A DNA stretch of 64,000 bases from Polaribacter sp. MED152 (GCF_000152945.2 NC_020830.1:2862501-2926500), one strand, 5' to 3'; positions 25,780 to 34,403 are shown, counted from the stretch's first letter. Notes: generated by a model from the sequence alone, not told the origin. Translations and numbers: made by a program.

Positions 25780-26137
25780 AGAAAGACCTGAGTTACCTGG
25801 GTTAATAAAACCAAATATTACACCTATAGAAGAGTTTCAGAATTCAGTTATTAGGCCAATTATTAAGATGCAGCATGAATTAATCATAGCATTTTTTAAG
25901 CAGAACTTGGTAAAAAGAAAAGTTGATTTTTCTTCGATAAAAGTAGAAAAGAAAAAAAGTACTATAAAAAATGCTTTGCAGAAAGATATTAGTTTTAAGA
26001 AATTACTTCTTGGTAGCATTCTAGGTCATTTTTCTATGGATGAGTATACAGTTTATTTGGGCAATGCTTCTGAATACAATAGAAGGATAATTAATATTAT
26101 TACCAAGAGACTACAAGATAGTATACCTGAACTATAA
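25772..26137 (+). CDS. Conserved small protein of unknown function
   Basis: A 121-residue soluble protein, basic in the middle (KRKVDFSSIKVEKKKSTIKNALQKD) and with an LLLGSILGHFSMDEYTVY segment near residues 79-96. Its second half is predicted helical. I do not recognise a characterised domain; similar flavobacterial proteins are sometimes labelled glyoxalase-like, which I cannot support from motifs. It overlaps the DUF6155 gene by 8 nt, so it belongs to the purC transcription unit. The strong hairpin downstream has its T run on the other strand. Confidence 0.78.
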   Translation: MAKERPELPGLIKPNITPIEEFQNSVIRPIIKMQHELIIAFFKQNLVKRKVDFSSIKVEKKKSTIKNALQKDISFKKLLLGSILGHFSMDEYTVYLGNASEYNRRIINIITKRLQDSIPEL

Positions 26138-26140
26138 AAT

Positions 26141-26167
26141 AAAAACCGCTACCAAAAGTAGCGGTTT
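26141..26167 (-). terminator. Strong intrinsic terminator, minus-strand T run
   Basis: AAACCGCTAC (26143-26152) pairs perfectly with GTAGCGGTTT (26158-26167) around the loop CAAAA. The T run follows on the minus strand. On the plus strand the hairpin is followed by CAATCAATC, so it is a poorer stop for the 25772-26137 gene. Confidence 0.85.
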
Positions 26168-26202
26168 CAATCAATCAACCAAAAAACTTCCTTTATCAAT
26201 AT

Positions 26203-26219
26203 TTCGTATGAGATACGAA
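26203..26219. other. Short perfect hairpin in the 26.2 kb intergenic region
   Basis: TTCGTAT (26203-26209) and ATACGAA (26213-26219) form a 7-bp stem with a GAG loop. It lies in the middle of the candidate small RNA. Confidence 0.6.
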
Positions 26220-26350
26220 TTAATACGAGAAGTAATTTTTATATGTTTTACCAAAACAATACACTACAAATATAACTATATTTTGTTTAATAAAATGTTA
26301 AAATAAATAAACAATATATTAAATTTAGTAATGACTGTTATAAGTAAAAC

Positions 26351-26929
26351 TTATTTAGGCATTACTACTGAGTCAATTGCATGGATAACTCCATTAGATG
26401 CATCAACATCTGTCATAACTACTGTAGATGTACCTCCTTTTTCGTCTGTTAAAATAACTTTACCATCGTTTAAAGATGCAGAAATCATTCCTCCTTGAAC
26501 TGTTTTAATCATAAATTTACCATTGTTGTTGTTAATTGCATCAATAACATCTTTTGCAACGAATTTTCCTGCAATAACATGGTAAGTTAAAATAGAAGTT
26601 AACATTTCTTTGTTCTCTGGCTTTAACAATGTAGCCACTGTTCCTTCTGGTAATTTGTCAAAAGCTCCATTAACTGGTGCAAATACTGTAAATGGTCCAT
26701 CACTGTTTAAAGTGCCAACTAAATCAGCAGCTTTTACTGCAGCTACTAAAGTTGTAAAGTTGTCATTTGATGCAGCAATAGTTACAATAGTTTCTTTTTG
26801 CTCAACAACTTCTTTTTTAGTTTCTACTTCAACTTCAGCTACTTTTGCTTCTTCCTTTTTGGTAGATACACAAGAGAAAGATAATAATGTTACTAATACA
26901 AGTGATGTAAGTTTAAACGCTAGTTTCAT
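26351..26929 (-). CDS. Fasciclin domain lipoprotein
   Basis: A 192-residue lipoprotein from the ATG at 26929: hydrophobic core 5-16 and lipobox SFSC with Cys20. A longer in-frame start at 27010 would put a second hydrophobic, AT-encoded stretch before the signal and is rejected. After a Lys/Glu/Val-rich linker (about 21-50), one fasciclin (FAS1) domain follows: DNFTTLVAAVKAADLVGTL, GPFTVFAPVNGAFDKLP, LTYHVIAGKF and GVIHAIDSVVMPK. FAS1 domains mediate cell-surface adhesion, and the protein is expected at the cell envelope. It appears to be monocistronic. Confidence 0.93.
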   Translation of the reverse strand: MKLAFKLTSLVLVTLLSFSCVSTKKEEAKVAEVEVETKKEVVEQKETIVTIAASNDNFTTLVAAVKAADLVGTLNSDGPFTVFAPVNGAFDKLPEGTVATLLKPENKEMLTSILTYHVIAGKFVAKDVIDAINNNNGKFMIKTVQGGMISASLNDGKVILTDEKGGTSTVVMTDVDASNGVIHAIDSVVMPK

Positions 26930-27026
26930 AATATGTTTTTTAGATTTATTACAAAGGTATAGTATTGAAGAATTAAATATGTTTAATAAAATGTTAAATA
27001 AATTAAACAAAAAAAAAGTTAATCAC

Positions 27027-27057
27027 AAAAAAAAACATTTCTATTGAAATGCTTTTT
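27027..27057 (-). terminator. Terminator of the TerC gene
   Basis: The stem CATTTC (27036-27041)/GAAATG (27046-27051) with a TATT loop is flanked by A/T tracts. On the minus strand about ten T follow the stem. It lies 9 nt after the TerC-family stop codon. Confidence 0.75.
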
Positions 27058-27065
27058 ACTCTTTT

Positions 27066-27863
27066 TTATTTTTTAGATTCTAGTAGAAGTTTCTTTTGAT
27101 ATCTACCTTGTACAATATCTACAATAACCAAAATTGCGATAACAAAATAGAATGTAGTTTTACTCATAGGTACAATTTCATTTCCAAATAATTTTATATG
27201 AGCCAAGTGACCACCCTCTGTTACTAACATAATACCGACTATAAATAGAATAAATAAACCTAATACTTCGTACATTCTGTTTTTAGCTAAGAAAGTAGAT
27301 ACTCTATCTGCTAAAAATAACATTAACAAACCACTTGCAACAATAGCAATAGCCATTATAATAAATGCGGTTGTAGGATTTTGAATTTCACTGGTTAAAC
27401 CAATAGCTGCTAGAATAGAATCGAAAGAAAAAACTAAGTTCATTATTACAATACTTACAATAGCACCATTTGCAGTTTTTTTAGATTTTTGATCTACCAT
27501 TTCTGAATTTTCCAAATCACTTGTACCAATCATGTGCCAAATTTCTTTAATAGCAGTATAAATAATAAAGCCACCACCAATAAGAACAATGATGCTGTGA
27601 CCATTGAAGGCAAATTCGGCAACATTTTCAATACCTCCTGTTAAGAAAGAGAAGGGTTCTTGAAAATAATCAATAATAGAAACTAATAAAAATAGTAAGC
27701 CTATTCGTAAAGCTATAGCAACAAGAATACCTACTTTACGTACTCGTTTTTGTTCGGCTATTGGAGCTTTTTTAGATTCTAGAGAAATGTAAAGTAAATT
27801 GTCAAACCCTAGCACAGCCTGTAGCATCACTAGCATTAGTAAAGTAAAGATATTTTCTAACAT
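27066..27863 (-). CDS. TerC family integral membrane protein
   Basis: 265 residues with about seven hydrophobic segments. The N-terminus reads MLQAVLGFDNLLYISLES, in which the acidic FDN in the first helix is the TerC family mark. The repeat NLVFSFDSILAAIGLT in the middle gives the second conserved Asp of the inverted-repeat fold. TerC/Alx proteins are linked to metal-ion handling (manganese export, tellurite resistance). The substrate here is not known. It lies 88 nt after the start of the TauE/SafE-like gene region, on the same strand. Confidence 0.9.
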   Translation of the reverse strand: MLENIFTLLMLVMLQAVLGFDNLLYISLESKKAPIAEQKRVRKVGILVAIALRIGLLFLLVSIIDYFQEPFSFLTGGIENVAEFAFNGHSIIVLIGGGFIIYTAIKEIWHMIGTSDLENSEMVDQKSKKTANGAIVSIVIMNLVFSFDSILAAIGLTSEIQNPTTAFIIMAIAIVASGLLMLFLADRVSTFLAKNRMYEVLGLFILFIVGIMLVTEGGHLAHIKLFGNEIVPMSKTTFYFVIAILVIVDIVQGRYQKKLLLESKK

Positions 27864-27951
27864 ATTTATTTTTTTAGTTGATGTTTCAAATATATTTCTT
27901 CAACAGGTATAAAACAATCGTTATCCAAATTAATTTGCGCTCAAATTAAAT

Positions 27952-28731
27952 TTAAAATAGAAAATCGTAAAGAATTTTAATACCTACAAAGGCAATAAGA
28001 ATTGCTGTTGCTTTTTTAAGTTGAATAGGTGTAAAGAAATTATTGCTAATTCTGTTTCCTATTTGGCCACCAATAAATACGGTTAGCAAAAGAATAGAAG
28101 TTAAGCCCCAGTTTATTTGAAAATCAGGATTTGTACTTTGACCTAAAAAACCTGCTATGGAATTTACAAGAATAAACATGCTTGCAGTGGCTGCAATTTT
28201 TTTTGGAGTATCCCAATTTGTTAAATGTAGAATGGGTGCTAGGAATATTCCTCCACCAATTCCAACCATTCCAGATATAAAACCTATAATACTTCCAATA
28301 GCACCATTTTGACCTAATTTATTTTCTTGATTTGCATTTGAGTTTGAAACTATTTTTTTTGAAAGCCACATTGTGACTGAGGCAAATACTAGTGTAGAGC
28401 CAAGAAGAATAAAAAATAAGTTTTCGCTAATTTTTAGATATCCGCCTAAATATGCAAAGGGGATACTAAGTAGTACTAATGGGGTTATTTTTTTATAGTT
28501 TAATTGCTTATTTCTATGAAAAATGATTACGTTGCCAAGTACTACAACAATATTACAAAGTAGGGCAGTTGCCCTAATTTGAGTGAAGGTAAGACTAGTT
28601 AAGGCCAAGATTGCTAAGTAACTAGAGCCACCACCAAAACCTACTGAAGAATATAATAAAGCCACCACAAAAAAGAGTAGAATTATAAACCAATGACTAT
28701 TGATTAACTCCAAAATTAAATCTAAGTTCAT
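27952..28731 (-). CDS. Sulfite exporter TauE/SafE family permease
   Basis: A 259-residue membrane protein of the TauE/SafE family with eight hydrophobic segments in two related halves. VALLYSSVGFGGGSSYLAILAL in the first half and GSIIGFISGMVGIGGGIFLAPIL in the second are the two G-rich signature loops. It probably exports a sulfur-containing or organic anion through the inner membrane. The start at 28731 (MNLDLILELINSHW) is preferred over an upstream ATG at 28755. Confidence 0.9.
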   Translation of the reverse strand: MNLDLILELINSHWFIILLFFVVALLYSSVGFGGGSSYLAILALTSLTFTQIRATALLCNIVVVLGNVIIFHRNKQLNYKKITPLVLLSIPFAYLGGYLKISENLFFILLGSTLVFASVTMWLSKKIVSNSNANQENKLGQNGAIGSIIGFISGMVGIGGGIFLAPILHLTNWDTPKKIAATASMFILVNSIAGFLGQSTNPDFQINWGLTSILLLTVFIGGQIGNRISNNFFTPIQLKKATAILIAFVGIKILYDFLF

Positions 28732-28950
28732 GTTCAACAAATATATTATTCTCATTCTTATAAGATCATAAATGCAAATAAAAAAATGCTATTTAGAGAT
28801 AATTTGTGGTTGTAGGTAGAATTTTTTTTTATAAAAATTAATAACTTATTACTTTACGGTTTTAACTTATCATTTAAATATTAATCGTTACAACTTAAAA
28901 AAGAAAATTAATTTCTATTTTTAGAAAAGTTTAAAACCTTTAACAGTATT

Positions 28951-30858
28951 ATGAGTAATTATCACATCAAAAATTTTCCAGAATATTATCACGTTTATAG
29001 AAATTCGGTAAGAGAACCTGAAACATTTTGGGAAGAAATTGCAGAAGAACATTTTGTTTGGAAAAAGAAATGGGACAATGTATTAAGTTGGGATTTTTCA
29101 AAGCCCGAGATTAAATGGTTTGAAGGTGCTAAACTAAACATAACAGAAAACTGTATAGACAGGCATTTGGCAACAAGAGGAGATAAAACCGCTATTTTAT
29201 TTGAGCCTAATAATCCAGATGAAGAAGCAGAGCACATTACTTACAAGCAGCTTTCAGAAAGAGTAAATCAGTTTGCGAATGTTTTAAAAGAAAATGGTAT
29301 TCAAAAAGGAGATCGTGTTTGTATTTATGTACCGATGATTCCAGAATTGGCAATAGCTACACTAGCATGTGCTAGAATTGGAGCTATACATTCTGTAGTC
29401 TTTGCAGGTTTTTCTGCAACAGCATTATCAACAAGAATAAACGATGCAGACTGTAAAATGGTGATTACTTCTGACGGTTCATATAGAGGTTCTAAAACAA
29501 TCGATTTAAAAGGAATTGTAGATGAGGCTTTAGAATCTTGCTCTTCTGTAGAAACTGTTTTGGTTGCTAAAAGAATCAACTCAGACATAAATATGAAAGA
29601 AGGTAGAGACAAATGGTTACAACCCTTATTAGACAAAGCATCTACGGTTTGCGAAGCAGAAGTGATGGATGCAGAAGATCCTCTATTTATTCTATACACT
29701 TCAGGTTCTACAGGAATGCCAAAAGGTATGGTTCATACTACAGCAGGTTATATGATTTACACAGCATATACGTTTAAAAATGCGTTTCAATATCGAGAAA
29801 ATGATGTGTATTGGTGTACTGCAGATATTGGTTGGATTACTGGGCATTCTTATATTGTGTATGGGCCTTTAGCAAACGGAGCTACAACTTTAATGTTTGA
29901 GGGTGTACCAAGTTATCCAGATTTTGGGCGATTTTGGGACATTGTACAAAAACATAAAGTCAATCAATTTTATACAGCACCAACCGCTATTAGAGCATTG
30001 GCAAAACACGGAACAGAATTGGTAGATCAATACGATTTATCATCATTAAAAGTTCTGGGTTCTGTAGGAGAGCCAATAAACGAAGAAGCTTGGCATTGGT
30101 ATAATGATACTATTGGTAAAAAGAACAGTCCAATTATAGATACTTGGTGGCAAACCGAAACTGGTGGAATGATGATTACTCCAATTCCGTTTGTAACACC
30201 AACAAAACCAACCTATGCAACATTGCCATTTATTGGTATTCAACCTTGTTTGATGGATGAAAATGGAAACGAATTAAAAGGCAATCAAGTAGAAGGTAGG
30301 TTATGTATAAAATATCCTTGGCCAAGTATGGCAAGAACCATTTGGGGAAATCATCAGCGCTATAAAGAAACCTATTTCTCTGCTTATGAAAATAAATATT
30401 TTACAGGAGATGGTGCTTTACGTGATGAAGTTGGTTACTACAGAATTACAGGAAGAGTAGATGATGTAATTATAGTTTCTGGTCATAATTTAGGAACTGC
30501 ACCAATAGAAGATGCTATAAACGAGCATCCTGCAGTTGCAGAATCTGCAATTGTTGGTTTTCCACATGATATCAAGGGAAGTGCTTTATATGGCTATATA
30601 ACCCTTAAAGATTTGGGTGAAAGTAGAGATCATAACAATTTAAGAAAAGAAATAAACCAATTAATTTCTGATAAAATAGGGCCAATTGCTAAGCTCGATA
30701 AAATTCAATTTTCAGAAGGTTTACCAAAAACACGTTCAGGAAAAATCATGAGACGAATTTTGCGTAAAATAGCCTCTAACGAAATGGATAATTTAGGAGA
30801 TACAAGTACACTGTTAAATCCTGAAGTTGTGCAAAGTATTATAGACCATAGATTGTAA
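28951..30858 (+). CDS. acs: Acetyl-coenzyme A synthetase
   Basis: A full-length 635-residue AMP-forming acetyl-CoA synthetase. The ATP motif is YTSGSTGMPKGM, the acetate/AMP region is DTWWQTETGG, the hinge is YRITGRVDDVI, and the C-terminal catalytic Lys motif is PKTRSGKIMRRILRKI, in which the Lys after SG is usually the acetylation-controlled residue. It activates acetate to acetyl-CoA for growth on acetate and for overflow recovery. A long non-coding stretch with a repeat and a terminator follows. Confidence 0.97.
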   Translation: MSNYHIKNFPEYYHVYRNSVREPETFWEEIAEEHFVWKKKWDNVLSWDFSKPEIKWFEGAKLNITENCIDRHLATRGDKTAILFEPNNPDEEAEHITYKQLSERVNQFANVLKENGIQKGDRVCIYVPMIPELAIATLACARIGAIHSVVFAGFSATALSTRINDADCKMVITSDGSYRGSKTIDLKGIVDEALESCSSVETVLVAKRINSDINMKEGRDKWLQPLLDKASTVCEAEVMDAEDPLFILYTSGSTGMPKGMVHTTAGYMIYTAYTFKNAFQYRENDVYWCTADIGWITGHSYIVYGPLANGATTLMFEGVPSYPDFGRFWDIVQKHKVNQFYTAPTAIRALAKHGTELVDQYDLSSLKVLGSVGEPINEEAWHWYNDTIGKKNSPIIDTWWQTETGGMMITPIPFVTPTKPTYATLPFIGIQPCLMDENGNELKGNQVEGRLCIKYPWPSMARTIWGNHQRYKETYFSAYENKYFTGDGALRDEVGYYRITGRVDDVIIVSGHNLGTAPIEDAINEHPAVAESAIVGFPHDIKGSALYGYITLKDLGESRDHNNLRKEINQLISDKIGPIAKLDKIQFSEGLPKTRSGKIMRRILRKIASNEMDNLGDTSTLLNPEVVQSIIDHRL

Positions 30859-30920
30859 CGAATGTTAAACTGAACTTGATTCAGTTTCTCAACCAATTTA
30901 AAATTTATCAATATTTAGAA

Positions 30921-31096
30921 TGGCGTGTTTTTGCGAAAAGCAAAAACTGCGCTATTCACTGTATCTTTTTATTTATGCAGAACTTGTATCAGTATCTGGT
31001 TTTTTATAAGGTTAAAGCTATCTAAAAAAAGTTTAGAACCAATTTATACATAAAAAGGATGTCGTTTCTATCGCTCATGCAAGCTAGTTTGCCAAC
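30921..31096 (+). repeat. Degenerate flavobacterial dispersed intergenic repeat, copy 1
   Basis: Most of this 381-nt gene-free stretch (30859-31239) is occupied by a patterned segment. It has an imperfect palindrome around GTTTTTGC/GCAAAAAC (30927-30947), then CTATTCACTGTATCTTTTT, and about 70 nt later CATAAAAAGGATGTC (31049-31063) and TATCGCTCATGC, ending GTTTGCCAAC. From memory, this matches the layout of the intergenic repeats common in flavobacterial genomes. A related end is found at 50087-50096. Confidence 0.5.
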
Positions 31097-31115
31097 GAAA
31101 TAAATCATTAAAAAT

Positions 31116-31150
31116 AAGACCTGTTCAGTTTCTAAAACCTGACAGGTCTT
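31116..31150 (+). terminator. Hairpin terminator upstream of the ABC exporter gene
   Basis: AAGACCTG (31116-31123) pairs with CAGGTCTT (31143-31150), and TCAG (31125-31128) with CTGA (31139-31142) after a single bulged T. A short T-rich stretch follows. It probably ends the acs transcript or insulates the repeat region. Confidence 0.7.
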
Positions 31151-31154
31151 TTGT

Positions 31155-31162
31155 TAACTTTG
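31155..31162 (+). promoter_or_regulatory. Candidate -7 element of the ABC exporter gene
   Basis: TAACTTTG matches TAnnTTTG directly after the terminator hairpin. It predicts a leader of about 70 nt to the ATG at 31240. No -33 TTG is found at 17-23 nt. Confidence 0.4.
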
Positions 31163-31194
31163 CATATCTGTCAGCAAACATTTTATGGCATGTA

Positions 31195-31216
31195 AATTGA
31201 CAATAATTGGTCAATT
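31195..31216 (+). promoter_or_regulatory. Inverted repeat in the ABC exporter leader
   Basis: AATTGAC (31195-31201) and GTCAATT (31210-31216) are a perfect 7-bp dyad with an 8-nt spacer, 23 nt before the start codon. It could be a dimeric repressor site or a leader hairpin. There is no direct evidence of function. Confidence 0.3.
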
Positions 31217-31239
31217 CCTAACACAAACAAACTTACTTT

Positions 31240-33006
31240 ATGCAGCATTTAAAAGAACCAATTACAAAAGATAAAAAGGGTAAAGTTTCTATTGGTAAAG
31301 CTTTTAAAACTATTATTTGGCCTAGAAGAAATTTAGTTTTTGTTGGTTTAATTTTAATTGTAATTCGAAGTTTGGCAGGCTTAATTTTGCCTTGGCAAAG
31401 TAAGGTTTTGTTAGATGAAGTTGTACCTAACAATAATTTCGATCAGCTTAAAATATTAATTATTGTAGTTTTATGTGCAATTTTAGTTCAAGCTGTAACT
31501 TCATTTTTACTTACCAGAATTTTAAGTGTACAAGCTCAATATTTAATATCAGAATTAAGAGCACAAGTGCAAAAGAAAGTTTTATCCTTACCAATAAGTT
31601 TTTTTGACAACACAAAATCTGGTGCTTTAGTTTCTAGAATTATGAGTGATGTTGAAGGCGTTCGAAATTTAATTGGTACAGGTTTAGTGCAATTGGTGGG
31701 TGGTACAATTACTGCAATTGTCTCTTTGGTTATTTTAATCAACTTAAATCCTTGGATGACCCTATTCGTGTTTTTACCAATTTCAATTTTTGGATTCGTA
31801 GCTTTAAAAGCATTCAAATTCATTCGACCTATTTTTAGAACAAGGGGTAAAATAAATGCTGAGGTAAAAGGTAGGTTAACAGAAACTTTAGCAGGAGTTA
31901 GAGTAATTAAAGCCTTTAATGCAGAAGAACAAGAAAATATAGTTTTTGAAAAAGGTGTAGATAAACTGTATCAAAACGTAAAAAAGAGTTTAACTGCAAC
32001 TGCTTTAATGACCAGCTCATCTACCTTCTTAATTGGGGTAGCAACTACAGGAATTATGGGAATTGGAGGTTATTATATGATGCAAGGAGAAATGACAACA
32101 GGAGAATTTTTATTCTTTACCTTAATTCTTGGTTTTATGATTGCGCCTATAGTTCAAATGAGTAACATTGGTAGTCAATTAACAGAAGCTTTAGCAGGTT
32201 TAGATAGAACAGAAGAACTTATGAACAAGGCTGCAGAAGAAGATAATGAAGAAAGAAATATTGAGTTAAGAAACGTAAAGGGAGAAATTAATTTTACGGA
32301 TGTTTCCTTTTCTTATGAAGAAGGTAAAGAAGTATTACATGATATTAATTTTAAAGTTCCTGCAGGTTCTGTAACAGCATTAGTAGGTAGTTCTGGTTCT
32401 GGTAAATCCACAATTGCTGGTTTGTCTGCCACATTTTTAAATCCGAAATCTGGTTTAATAACTATAGACGATCAAGATATGTCTAAAGTTAAATTGGCTA
32501 GTTATCGTAAAAATTTAGGGGTTGTTTTACAAGACGAATTTTTGTTTGAAGGCACTATTAAAGAAAACATTCTTTTTCCTAGACCTAATGCCTCTGAAGA
32601 AGAATTACAAAATGCTGTAAAAGCAGCTTATGTAAATGAATTTACAGATAGATTTGATAAAGGTTTAGATACCTTGATTGGTGAAAGAGGTGTTAAATTA
32701 TCTGGTGGTCAAAGACAAAGATTGGCAATTGCTAGAGCTATTTTGGCAAATCCTAGAATATTAATATTAGATGAAGCTACCTCTAGTTTAGATACAGAAA
32801 GTGAGGCTCTAATTCAGAAAAGTTTATCAGAATTAATCAAAGACAGAACTACAATAGTTATCGCTCATAGATTAAGTACTATTAAAAAAGCAGATCAAAT
32901 TTTAGTAATAGAATCAGGTAAAATTGCAGAAAGAGGTACTCATGAAGAATTGATTCAGGCACAAGGCAGGTATTTTGATTTGTATACCTATCAATCAAAA
33001 ATTTAG
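31240..33006 (+). CDS. ABC exporter, MsbA-like (permease-ATPase fusion)
   Basis: A 588-residue half-transporter. An N-terminal six-helix membrane domain (about residues 20-320, with the EVKGRLTETLAGVRVIKAF coupling segment) is followed by an ATPase domain (about 345-585) with Walker A GSSGSGKST, signature LSGGQRQRL, Walker B ILILDEATSSLD and switch His in IVIAHRLSTI. It should export a lipid, drug or peptide as a homodimer in the inner membrane. The MsbA type suggests lipid A-core or phospholipid flipping, but the substrate is not defined by sequence. A lipoprotein gene follows 63 nt downstream. Confidence 0.93.
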   Translation: MQHLKEPITKDKKGKVSIGKAFKTIIWPRRNLVFVGLILIVIRSLAGLILPWQSKVLLDEVVPNNNFDQLKILIIVVLCAILVQAVTSFLLTRILSVQAQYLISELRAQVQKKVLSLPISFFDNTKSGALVSRIMSDVEGVRNLIGTGLVQLVGGTITAIVSLVILINLNPWMTLFVFLPISIFGFVALKAFKFIRPIFRTRGKINAEVKGRLTETLAGVRVIKAFNAEEQENIVFEKGVDKLYQNVKKSLTATALMTSSSTFLIGVATTGIMGIGGYYMMQGEMTTGEFLFFTLILGFMIAPIVQMSNIGSQLTEALAGLDRTEELMNKAAEEDNEERNIELRNVKGEINFTDVSFSYEEGKEVLHDINFKVPAGSVTALVGSSGSGKSTIAGLSATFLNPKSGLITIDDQDMSKVKLASYRKNLGVVLQDEFLFEGTIKENILFPRPNASEEELQNAVKAAYVNEFTDRFDKGLDTLIGERGVKLSGGQRQRLAIARAILANPRILILDEATSSLDTESEALIQKSLSELIKDRTTIVIAHRLSTIKKADQILVIESGKIAERGTHEELIQAQGRYFDLYTYQSKI

Positions 33007-33069
33007 GATTAATTTGTAATCTATGGCTAAATTATCGACTTAAAAATAAAATATTCAAAAAACCAAATC

Positions 33070-33846
33070 ATGAAAAAAATAGCATTTGTATTCATTTTAG
33101 GTTTAGTAGTAGTTTCTTGTAAAAAGGAAATTAAAAAAGAAACTAAAACTAATGCGAAAACAGAAATTGTAGAAAAGGTAAATACAGATATTCCAGTAGA
33201 ATTAAACAAGGTTTTTAAAACGCATGGAGGCTTAACTGCTTGGAACAGTATTCAGATATTATCTTTTAATAAAGGCGAAGAAGCACATACTGCAGATTTA
33301 AAGACTCGAAAAACGGTTATAAATTCACCTAAATATTCATTGGGCTTTGATGGCACTGAAGTTTGGCTAGATGAAGAAAATAAAGGGGATTATAAGGGTA
33401 ATCCAGAGTTTTACTATAATTTATATTTTTACTTTTATGCAATGCCTTTTGTGTTGGCAGATGATGGTATTATTTACGAAAAAGCAGATGCTATTACTTT
33501 TGATGGTGTAAACTATCCAGGGTATAAAATTTCTTACAAAGCAAACGTTGGGACATCTCCAGATGATAATTATATCATTTATTACAATCCAAAAAATCAT
33601 CAAATGGAATGGCTAGCATACACTGTTACATTCAATTCAAAAGCGCCAAGTGAAAAATACAATTTGATTAGATATAACAAGTGGGAAAATGTAAACGGAT
33701 TGATATTACCAAAAGAAATTACTTGGTATAAAAAAGATGACAAAGGTATGCCTACAGAACCTGCAAGACCTGCAACCGAATTTACTTTGCCTTTAGCTAG
33801 TAAAGCTAAATTAGCAGATTCGTTTTTTGAGAAACCTAAAAAGTAA
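33070..33846 (+). CDS. DUF6503-like lipoprotein
   Basis: A 258-residue lipoprotein: hydrophobic signal 4-15 and lipobox VVSC with Cys17, then a Lys-rich linker. The mature domain contains KTHGGLTAWNSIQILSF, YYNLYFYFYAMPFVLADDG, then PDDNYIIYYNPKNHQMEWLAY, as in the DUF6503 family. This looks like a beta-rich, LolA/outer-membrane-sorting-like fold seen in Bacteroidota. It is expected in the outer or inner membrane facing the periplasm. The stop lies only 2 nt from the stop of the convergent NUDIX gene. Confidence 0.82.
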   Translation: MKKIAFVFILGLVVVSCKKEIKKETKTNAKTEIVEKVNTDIPVELNKVFKTHGGLTAWNSIQILSFNKGEEAHTADLKTRKTVINSPKYSLGFDGTEVWLDEENKGDYKGNPEFYYNLYFYFYAMPFVLADDGIIYEKADAITFDGVNYPGYKISYKANVGTSPDDNYIIYYNPKNHQMEWLAYTVTFNSKAPSEKYNLIRYNKWENVNGLILPKEITWYKKDDKGMPTEPARPATEFTLPLASKAKLADSFFEKPKK

Positions 33847-33848
33847 CT

Positions 33849-34403
33849 TTATTTCGGTTTGTTATCAAGATTTTCTTTAATTTGATCATAAACAAAAACA
33901 TAGTAATCATGAAACCTTGAAAGCAAAACGTTTTCGAGGTTTTTTGTATCTTTTAAAACTGATAAATTAAACAATTTAATAGCTGCAACTTCTTCTTTTT
34001 GAATTTTTAATTCATCAACAGGAACTTTTAATTCAGCTATAAATACATGATGATGTTCATTATCTATAATACCATTTGCATGCGAAACTTGATGAATTCT
34101 GGTACCTATTTTAATTAGATCTTTTTCATCTAAAGCTAAACCAATTTCTTCAAAAATTTCTCTTTTAGCAGAAGATAAAATTGTTTCACCTGCAGCTATA
34201 TGTCCTGCCACAGAAATGTCCCACAAACCAGGAAATACCTTTTTAGTTAATGCTCTTTTTTGAAGCAGAATTTTTTCATCCTTGGTAAACAACCAAATAT
34301 GCACAGTTGCATGATACCAACCATACTTATGAGCTTCGGACTTTAAAGCAGTTTTACCAGTCGGTTTTCCATCAGCCGTTAAAATATCTATAAGTTCATC
34401 CAT
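33849..34403 (-). CDS. NUDIX hydrolase
   Basis: A 184-residue NUDIX hydrolase of the YfcD/isopentenyl-isomerase-like subgroup. The Nudix box reads GHIAAGETILSSAKREIFEEIGL and holds all the metal-binding Glu residues. HATVHIWLFTKDEKILLQKRA is the preceding strand pair. It should hydrolyse a nucleoside-diphosphate-linked substrate in the cytoplasm; the exact one is unknown. It starts directly before the aminotransferase gene region (its ATG is at 34403, next to the aminotransferase stop codon), so the two are translationally coupled. Confidence 0.92.
   Translation of the reverse strand: MDELIDILTADGKPTGKTALKSEAHKYGWYHATVHIWLFTKDEKILLQKRALTKKVFPGLWDISVAGHIAAGETILSSAKREIFEEIGLALDEKDLIKIGTRIHQVSHANGIIDNEHHHVFIAELKVPVDELKIQKEEVAAIKLFNLSVLKDTKNLENVLLSRFHDYYVFVYDQIKENLDNKPK

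Larger units (their letters stand above)
26138..26262 (-). ncRNA. Candidate small RNA with intrinsic terminator
   Basis: The gap between two convergent genes holds a minus-strand -7 element TATATTTG (26274-26267), then about 120 nt with a TTCGTAT-GAG-ATACGAA hairpin (26203-26219). It ends in a 10-bp GC-containing hairpin whose T run lies only on the minus strand. No open reading frame of note fits this stretch. The parts look like a complete short transcription unit, but no -33 element is evident and expression is unproven. Confidence 0.45.

Noticed and set aside
26930-27010. Longer start for the fasciclin lipoprotein
   Set aside because: The added segment would put a second hydrophobic stretch before the lipoprotein signal. 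The ATG at 26929 gives a normal signal and lipobox.
26610-27047. Plus-strand frame of 145 codons opposite the fasciclin gene
   Set aside because: It is the complement of a strong fasciclin coding region and has Ser/Thr/Val-rich, motif-free content typical of shadow frames.
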